From: Bacteroidota bacterium
GTDB lineage: Bacteria; Bacteroidota; Bacteroidia; Bacteroidales; UBA1402
Length of the DNA: 10,662 nucleotides
Assembly (NCBI GenBank): GCA_030706285.1
Contig: JAUZOU010000067.1
Location: forward strand, 1 to 10,662
Direction: 5' to 3'
Positions 7,201 to 10,662 of the stretch are shown in pieces (position 1 is the first letter of the stretch; the number at the start of each line of letters is the position of its first letter). Made by a program: the position numbers and the translations under genes. Under the pieces are notes generated by a model. It was not told the DNA's origin, ran no database searches, and was given only the letters and a program-made list of their open reading frames with translations.

Positions 7201-9698
7201 CGGTTGATATCAGCCTGGAGAACGATACCGCATTTACTGCCTTCATGGCAGACATCAAAGTTCCGGATGGATTTACCGTTATAGAATCATCGATGTCGTT
7301 GAGTGACAGAAAGTCTTCCAGCCATTCACTCACGTTATCACACCTGACAGATGGTTCTTTACGAGTAATCGCCTATTCCGCAAGCAACGAAGCATTCAAG
7401 GATAACAAAGGAAAAATCCTCTCCTTCAATCTCTTTGGAAACGAAAACTTGGAGGCCGGAGATAGTATCTTGTTGTTAAAGAACATCGTATTAACGGCTA
7501 TTTCCGGCAATGACTGCCTACACAAAGACCTTCCTGTAAACATTGCCGTTGAAGGCTATGCCAATACGGTCGACAAGCCTCTTGTTTCGTACGCCAATGA
7601 TTCGTTGACCATTCAATGTGCAACCCCGGATGCCATCATCTATTATACAATCGATGGCAGAGACCCGGTTCGTACCGATGCCGTTTATTCCGGACCTGTA
7701 AAGGTGGTTTACAACGGACTGTATAAAGTAAGGGCCATCAAAGCTGGGTTCAACCGTTCCGAAGTCGCTTCCTTTGAGATTAATGACCGCAAGGCATCAG
7801 AGCCTGTGATCATTTATAAAAGCGGCAAGTTGTGGATATCGAGCCAGACCAGTGGCGCCAGGATCTATTATACAACCGATGGATCGGAACCGACTACGGC
7901 TAGTCCGGTGTATACGGTACCGGTAACTCTTTCTGCCAATTGCGAAATCAAAGCATTCGCAACCTGTTCCAACATGTTGGATTCCAAGGTAAGCCGGTAT
8001 CTTGTCTATAAAATCGGCAATTATCTGGAAATATCAGATTTCACAATGTCCCCCACTGACAAACAGACAATGCCTGTGAAACTTGAAAACAATAAGGCAT
8101 TTTCAGCTTTCGTAATGGATCTGTACATTCCAGACGGTTTCCATATCACCGGCACGGACAGTTTAAATCTAGACATTTCCCTTGCTGGCAGGAAAAGCGA
8201 TTCACATACATTGTCCTATCACGTTTTATCCGACAGTTCTGTACGGATAATGGCCTATTCCTCCAATAACACTTCGTTCACAGGACTAGAAGGGGCATTG
8301 GTCAACATATCACTCGAGACAAAAGACTTGCCATCCGGGAAGTATCTTTTTAAAATGAAGAACATCTACTTCACCACCGCCGACGGAACTGAAGAAAAGT
8401 TTTCTGACAGCGAAGGTTATGCCTTTATCAGCACAAAGGTGGAAAGTCCGTTGATTTATGCAATGGATTCACTTGTAACTATTGAATGCCCAACACTTGG
8501 AGCCAACACCTATTACACCTTAGATGGTTCCGACCCAGCTATCAATGGTACATTATATTCCGATCCCTTCATCCTGACCGGGAACTGCGTCATCAGAGCT
8601 ATGGCCGCCAAAGAATATTGTACAAGTTCCCCAGTTGTGTTCCATACGGTGAATACATTCAAAGCGAAAGCGCCTCTCGTATCGCTGGATGAATATACAG
8701 TAAGTATGTCTTGCACCACTTCTGGGGCAATCATCCATTATACGCTGGATGGCTCAGAGCCAACTGAAAACAGTGCCTCATATACTGAATCTTTCACGGT
8801 CAATCCCTGTAAGAGGTGGATAATACAGGCTATCGCTTTCAAGCCTCAATACAATGCATCTGATGCCACGGCATTCAATTTTACACCATTGTATTCAATC
8901 GGCGACGCTAACGGTGATTATTCTGTCAATGTAACAGACGTGGCTACGGTGATTTACTATATTGGAGGAAACGACTCTATTCGTTTTGTTTTCAACGCAG
9001 CCGATATCAGTTGTGACAGTCTTATCGATGTGACTGACGTAGTCGGCATTGTCAATAGCATTACGGGGCGCAATGTCAGTAGTTCTCAGATATCCAGCCG
9101 CCTAAGAGCAGCCACGGTTAGCCAGGTGTTGCCCGACTTTACCATTGGAGCGGTCCAACTCAATCCGGGTGAAGAAAAGCGTGTGCCTATTTACCTCAGC
9201 AATCTGCAAAATTTCACAGCCTTCCAGTTCAATCTGACTGCTCAGAATGGTATTAAGATCGAAAAACTGGAACTGAATCCTGCCACTTCGACTGCTTCTC
9301 ATAATCTGATGACGTTTGACACGAAGGAGAACCAGTTGCTTGCTCTTGCCTATTCCATGAAGAATGCATCGTTCAGATCAACATCCGAACCAATTGCGTT
9401 CATCACTATCAAAGCTGATCCCCAGATTGTGTCGGGTGGCTATTCCATTTCAGCATCAAAGATCGTACTCGTCACGCCCAACATGGGTAAATGGAATATT
9501 GAAGAGATAAATGCTCAGATGATTGTAACCGCTCCTCCGACTCAACTACAACATACCTCATCGGATCAAATCGAATCAGTGACGTATTATACAACCGGAG
9601 GCCTTGCTTCAAATAAACCACAGGATGGCATCAATATAGTGAGAACCATCTATAAAGATGGAAAAATTGTTGTCTCAAAAATCCTAATTAAAAGATGA
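4203..9698 (+). CDS. 1831-residue secreted multi-cohesin-like / chitobiase-repeat protein with dockerin and sorting domain
   Basis: Complete gene. The ATG at 4203 is chosen because a clean signal peptide follows at once (Lys at 2, hydrophobic residues 5-18, probable cleavage after LYA at 20). Domain order by residue: cohesin-like 1 (22-152), five chitobiase/Fn3-associated repeats (158-537), cohesin-like 2 (538-669), four repeats (to ~983), cohesin-like 3 (984-1116), two repeats, cohesin-like 4 (1273-1410), two repeats, type I dockerin (1567-1622), cohesin-like 5 (1645-1775) and a T9SS-type sorting domain (~1789-1831) ending IKR. No catalytic domain is visible. The multi-cohesin plus dockerin plan recalls cellulosomal scaffoldins, but those carry cellulose-binding modules and are mostly from Firmicutes. 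A Bacteroidales surface adhesin or assembly scaffold is the best guess. It sits 27 bases after the GLUG gene and overlaps the next gene by 4 bases. An alternative is that the cohesin-like modules are simply Ig-like spacers. Confidence 0.93.
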   Translation: MKHPILILISLMLAVSSLYAENTVTMEPFSIYAGDTLRVPIALNNDVAFTSLMMDVYLPDGLGLDRVEFSGRQAGTTTINLATQPDGAIRLIAYSVENKTFSGNNGNILDLIIWAKDATQAGRYPIHLRNVILTDANGKDYSCDSLSLSAMVNRFETTVQTPALSYSNQTITVGNVPEGATIRYTTDGSHPSRYSNISNGQIAVLENGIVKVMLSKDGMNSSDVASWQVNDASVIKPVITVTGDSLFTITSATPDAVIVYTMDGTTPTTESPVYRHPVKFDGNYVINAIAIKKGNSDSQMASDTIVSYVVEKPIIFLDKNNLCYISCVTPKSSIYYSWDGCTPTSSSTKYSGMFTIDGNGTLKAVGVRHRYYNSKPDSIVVASFVVADPVIELLPNNICQITTSTTGASIYYTLDGSLPTAKSTLYNGKFQLSGNGVIKAIALRNRYFDSQIKEMNITTFKAATPTIYYPESSLFSLSSSTSGATIYYTTDGSIPTITSEKYTGPVRITQECTLKALAVKDNYYNSEIATFQVTLSANRLQLDNFNIYVGDEQPVSLTLFNDSAFTSFMFDLYLPEGISLIKDSMYYAGRQSDHLVTAANQSDGAIRIMGYSMGNKTFSGTSGAFLHLGLKANDYLTPSVQLLKLKNILFTSEDMKDHSIPDYSAEVNISLYDSTATTPTFRYANDTVYITTKTEGATIRYTRNGTQPDRNSTIYTGPLLMTENCKIKALAIKEKYNISGTDSISIDNFIVDTLSLTSYDSNMPYEMSCVIHCATPDVSIHYTLDGSNPTAKSTLYTDTLRLTENCIIKAIGIRKNWYDSPLFEQAFKNFIVATPEITLYNKRLLISCTTNSATIHYTLDGTIPTVLSPIFSDTVYLTNNCEIKAIAVRQNYINSEMAYNIFGSYQTERPVIKLIENKNRCVMSCATEGSSIYYTLDGADPSANSSRYTDTFLIDHNCTIKAIAIRQLYKNSEISTQSVLCYGNTLTVDSISMSAGEMIPVDISLENDTAFTAFMADIKVPDGFTVIESSMSLSDRKSSSHSLTLSHLTDGSLRVIAYSASNEAFKDNKGKILSFNLFGNENLEAGDSILLLKNIVLTAISGNDCLHKDLPVNIAVEGYANTVDKPLVSYANDSLTIQCATPDAIIYYTIDGRDPVRTDAVYSGPVKVVYNGLYKVRAIKAGFNRSEVASFEINDRKASEPVIIYKSGKLWISSQTSGARIYYTTDGSEPTTASPVYTVPVTLSANCEIKAFATCSNMLDSKVSRYLVYKIGNYLEISDFTMSPTDKQTMPVKLENNKAFSAFVMDLYIPDGFHITGTDSLNLDISLAGRKSDSHTLSYHVLSDSSVRIMAYSSNNTSFTGLEGALVNISLETKDLPSGKYLFKMKNIYFTTADGTEEKFSDSEGYAFISTKVESPLIYAMDSLVTIECPTLGANTYYTLDGSDPAINGTLYSDPFILTGNCVIRAMAAKEYCTSSPVVFHTVNTFKAKAPLVSLDEYTVSMSCTTSGAIIHYTLDGSEPTENSASYTESFTVNPCKRWIIQAIAFKPQYNASDATAFNFTPLYSIGDANGDYSVNVTDVATVIYYIGGNDSIRFVFNAADISCDSLIDVTDVVGIVNSITGRNVSSSQISSRLRAATVSQVLPDFTIGAVQLNPGEEKRVPIYLSNLQNFTAFQFNLTAQNGIKIEKLELNPATSTASHNLMTFDTKENQLLALAYSMKNASFRSTSEPIAFITIKADPQIVSGGYSISASKIVLVTPNMGKWNIEEINAQMIVTAPPTQLQHTSSDQIESVTYYTTGGLASNKPQDGINIVRTIYKDGKIVVSKILIKR
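4266..4658 (+). other. Cohesin-like module 1
   Basis: Residues ~22-152. Key stretches are 'IYAGDTLRVPIALNN', 'AFTSLMMDVYLPDG', 'DGAIRLIAYSVENKTFSG' and 'AGRYPIHLRNVILTDANGKD'. The same landmarks recur in modules 2-4 at similar spacing. The module comes directly after the signal peptide, so it is the N-terminal, probably most exposed, module. Confidence 0.6.
4674..5813 (+). repeat. Array of five 76-residue chitobiase / Fn3-associated repeats
   Basis: The Asp of the YTxDG hallmark falls at residues 187, 263, 339, 415 and 491, an exact 76-residue (228-base) period over all five copies, with no insertions or deletions. The copies differ widely in sequence (for example YTTDGSHP, YTMDGTTP, YSWDGCTP, YTLDGSLP and YTTDGSIP), so the array is old while its length is held constant. 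Confidence 0.85.
5814..6209 (+). other. Cohesin-like module 2
   Basis: Residues 538-669. It shows 'IYVGDEQPVSLTLFND', 'AFTSFMFDLYLPEG', 'AGRQSDH', 'DGAIRIMGYSMGNKTFSG' and 'LLKLKNILFTSEDMKD'. It is closely parallel to module 1 in the order and spacing of landmarks. Confidence 0.6.
6210..7151 (+). repeat. Array of four chitobiase / Fn3-associated repeats
   Basis: Hallmark positions are N704, D785, D860 and D937 (spacings 81, 75 and 77). The first copy has YTRNG in place of YTxDG. Copies two to four carry a Cys 12 residues before and another 21 residues after the hallmark Asp, a possible disulfide. Confidence 0.82.
7152..7550 (+). other. Cohesin-like module 3
   Basis: Residues 984-1116. It shows 'MSAGEMIPVDISLEND', 'AFTAFMADIKVPDG', 'DRKSSSHS', 'DGSLRVIAYSASNEAF' and 'LLLKNIVLTAISGND'. 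The pattern is the same as in the other cohesin-like modules. Confidence 0.6.
7557..8018 (+). repeat. Pair of chitobiase / Fn3-associated repeats
   Basis: Two copies with YTIDGRDP (D1151) and YTTDGSEP (D1226), 75 residues apart, lying between cohesin-like modules 3 and 4. The second reads 'ARIYYTTDGSEPTTASPVY', close to the family consensus. Confidence 0.82.
8019..8432 (+). other. Cohesin-like module 4
   Basis: Residues 1273-1410. It shows 'AFSAFVMDLYIPDG', 'AGRKSDSHT', 'SSVRIMAYSSNNTSFTG' and 'GKYLFKMKNIYFTTADGTEE'. It belongs to the same subtype as modules 1-3, with 'F-[MV]-x-D' in the second strand landmark. Confidence 0.6.
8433..8900 (+). repeat. Pair of chitobiase / Fn3-associated repeats before the dockerin
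   Basis: Two copies with YTLDGSDP (D1441) and YTLDGSEP (D1516), 75 residues apart. Each has an upstream Cys (1429, 1504) and a downstream Cys (1462, 1536). The second is slightly altered at its end (VNPCKRWIIQAIA). Confidence 0.82.
8901..9068 (+). other. Type I dockerin domain in the multi-cohesin-like protein
   Basis: Loop 1 is GDANGDYSVNVTD, a good calcium loop, followed by 'VATVIYYI'. Loop 2 is DISCDSLIDVTD (from D1601), with Ser at loop position 3 and Ser at position 6 where Asn/Asp and Gly are usual, followed by 'VVGIVNSI'. The duplicated layout and length fit a dockerin. The second loop may bind calcium less well. Confidence 0.82.
9135..9527 (+). other. Cohesin-like module 5 (C-terminal subtype)
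   Basis: Residues 1645-1775. It shows 'NPGEEKRVPIYLSN', 'FTAFQFNLTAQNG', 'LLALAYSMKNASF' and 'GGYSISASKIVLVTPNMGK'. Like the module at the same position in the upstream gene, it has Gln-Phe in the second landmark where modules 1-4 have Met or Val. Confidence 0.58.
9567..9695 (+). other. C-terminal T9SS-type sorting domain (multi-cohesin-like protein)
   Basis: The last ~43 residues read 'VTYYTTGGLASNKPQDGINI', then VRTIYKDGKIVV and a basic end, ILIKR. The 'Y..(G)…GINIVR…DGK.V..K' pattern is common at the C-termini of Prevotella-like secreted proteins and fits a T9SS type A sorting signal. It is recognised by pattern only. Confidence 0.65.
9695..9698 (+). promoter_or_regulatory. ATGA stop/start overlap between genes 2 and 3
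   Basis: The TGA of the 1831-residue gene (9696-9698) overlaps the ATG of the next gene (9695-9697). This is the standard arrangement for translational coupling. The upstream stretch is A-rich (aaaaatcctaattaaaag), with no Shine-Dalgarno sequence. Confidence 0.85.
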
Positions 9699-9751
9699 AA
9701 AGATCGCTACTGCTCCTATCCTATATCTTTTTGATCGTTTCTGTTTTTGCT
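9695..9751 (+). other. Signal peptide of the InlB-repeat protein
   Basis: Residues 1-19: Lys-Arg at 2-3, hydrophobic core LLLLSYIFLIVSV, and cleavage expected after V-F-A before E20. There is no lipobox. The layout, including the E-N after the cleavage site, matches that of the preceding gene (LYA/EN). Confidence 0.85.
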
Positions 9752-10662
9752 GAAAACAAGATTTCGACTGCCTCTTTTACTATTCATCCCGGTGACACGA
9801 TGAATGTTTCTATCGATATCAGCAACGATTTACCCATGATCGCTTTTCAGTTTGATTTATATCTGCCTGAGGGCATCAAAATTGTCAAGCATTTCGATAA
9901 TGAGGAGAATGATACGGTATTCGAAGCTTCTCTGACCGAGAGAAAAGACGCTTCTCATCTTTTATCGGTCACAGATATGGGTAATAAGATTAGGTTCATT
10001 TCTTATTCCATGTCTAATGCCTTCTTTAAGGATGGATCCTCTCCTTCTGTAGTGACGCTAAAATTGGTTGCCGATGCTAACATTGCTCAAGGAAAATTTC
10101 CAGTCTTTATCAAAGATGCACTCTATACACAAGGAGGCAAAGAAGCAACGACCATCAAGCTTAATGATGCTGTTTCTTATATAAATGCAATTTATCGGTA
10201 CCAGATTGCCGTTTCGGCTGAAAACGGTGGGACAGCCACTGGAACCGGGACCTACAGTTACGGAGATTCCGTCACGGTTAAGGCAACACCGCAAACAGGC
10301 TATTCGTTCCTGGGGTGGTATGAAAATAACAATGCTGTCAGCTCACTAGTCTCATATACCTTTAAAGCTGATGCTATACGATCACTAACTGCCAAGTTCT
10401 CTCTGAATACTTACCAGATTGCTGTCTCTGCTGAAAACGGTGGGACTGTGACTGGAGCCGGGACATACAACTACGGAGATTCTGTTGCTGTCAAAGCGAC
10501 GCCTCAAGCTGGTTATTCCTTCCTTGGTTGGTATGAAGGTAACAATGCTGTCAGTTCATCGGTCTCATATACCTTTAAAGCTGATGCTATACGATCACTA
10601 ACTGCCAAGTTCTCTCTGAATACTTACCAGATTGCTGTCTCTGCTGAAAACGGTGGGACTGT
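9695..10662 (+). CDS. Secreted cohesin-like / InlB B-repeat surface protein (3' end missing)
   Basis: Open frame of 322 full codons from the ATG at 9695 to the window end with no stop. The start is fixed by the signal peptide that follows (MKRSLLLLSYIFLIVSVFA, cleavage likely after A19). Residues ~22-161 form a cohesin-like module with 'HPGDTMNVSIDISND', 'IAFQFDLYLPEG', 'ERKDASH', 'IRFISYSMSNAFF' and 'GKFPVFIKDALYTQGGKE'. From Y169 a tandem array of 71-residue repeats begins with 'YQIAVSAENGG' and contains 'YGDSV', 'KATP', 'GYSFLGWYE' and 'SLTAKF'. This matches the divergent InlB B-repeat / Listeria-Bacteroides repeat family, found in adhesive surface proteins. Copies 1 and 2 are complete (64 of 71 residues identical) and copy 3 is cut by the edge. 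The start overlaps the previous stop, so it is co-expressed with the multi-cohesin-like protein. A dockerin and sorting domain may lie beyond the window. Confidence 0.9.
   Translation, partial: MKRSLLLLSYIFLIVSVFAENKISTASFTIHPGDTMNVSIDISNDLPMIAFQFDLYLPEGIKIVKHFDNEENDTVFEASLTERKDASHLLSVTDMGNKIRFISYSMSNAFFKDGSSPSVVTLKLVADANIAQGKFPVFIKDALYTQGGKEATTIKLNDAVSYINAIYRYQIAVSAENGGTATGTGTYSYGDSVTVKATPQTGYSFLGWYENNNAVSSLVSYTFKADAIRSLTAKFSLNTYQIAVSAENGGTVTGAGTYNYGDSVAVKATPQAGYSFLGWYEGNNAVSSSVSYTFKADAIRSLTAKFSLNTYQIAVSAENGGT
9758..10177 (+). other. Cohesin-like module of the InlB-repeat protein
   Basis: About 140 residues right after the signal peptide, in the same place as module 1 of the preceding protein and with the same landmarks (PGDT, FDLYLPEG, R-K-D-x-S-H, IRFISYSMSN). 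It appears to be a paralogue of those modules, with QFD in the second landmark. Confidence 0.58.
10199..10662 (+). repeat. Tandem 213-base (71-residue) InlB B-type repeats, array continues past the edge
   Basis: Copy 1 is 10199-10411, copy 2 is 10412-10624, and copy 3 starts at 10625 and is cut at 10662. The period is exactly 213 bases, so any copy-number change keeps the frame. Copies 1 and 2 differ at 31 of the first 150 positions but at none of the last 63. The stretch 10349-10449 is identical to 10562-10662 (101 bases, running into the edge). Confidence 0.92.

Noticed and set aside
8486..8738. Cluster of short open frames on both strands
   Set aside because: All overlap the repeat pair before the dockerin in the + frame, and their products look like frame-shifted versions of it.
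10058..10294. 78-codon open frame on the - strand
   Set aside because: It overlaps the third gene, whose signal peptide, cohesin-like module and InlB-type repeats are clear on the + strand.
10199..10662. Tandem DNA repeats as a CRISPR array
   Set aside because: The 213-base unit is entirely coding with a steady reading frame and a known protein repeat pattern; there are no short repeats with unique spacers.

Overview
The window is wall-to-wall coding on the + strand. It holds three consecutive genes for very large, secreted, repeat-built surface proteins, and both ends of the window cut a gene. The organism is most likely a member of the Bacteroidales (gut, rumen or oral type). The signs are GLUG repeat blocks with the usual 'WDGS...GGSGSEADPYLI' header, chitobiase/Fn3-associated 'YTxDGxxP' repeats, C-terminal domains that look like type IX secretion (T9SS) sorting signals, InlB/Listeria-Bacteroides-type repeats, moderate GC, and starts without a Shine-Dalgarno sequence. 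The genus cannot be decided from the sequence.

Layout. (1) Bases 3-4175 are the 3' part (1390 codons) of a gene open at the left edge. Its product carries two GLUG blocks, three chitobiase-type repeats, a type I dockerin, one cohesin-like module and a sorting domain. (2) After 27 bases, bases 4203-9698 form a complete 1831-residue gene. It encodes a signal peptide, four cohesin-like modules each followed by an array of chitobiase-type repeats (5, 4, 2 and 2 copies), then a dockerin, a fifth cohesin-like module and a sorting domain. (3) Overlapping it by the four bases ATGA, a third gene starts at 9695 and runs off the right edge. It encodes a signal peptide, one cohesin-like module and a tandem array of 71-residue InlB B-type repeats.

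The tight spacing points to one transcription unit. The two complete C-termini share the order dockerin, cohesin-like module, sorting domain, and all three proteins carry the same cohesin-like fold. The most interesting hypothesis is that these co-expressed, probably cell-surface proteins dock onto one another through cohesin-dockerin contacts, with the middle protein as a scaffold. The modules are visible in sequence; the assembly is inference. No RNA genes, CRISPR arrays, insertion sequences or transcription terminators were seen, and no gene-free stretch exceeds 27 bases.
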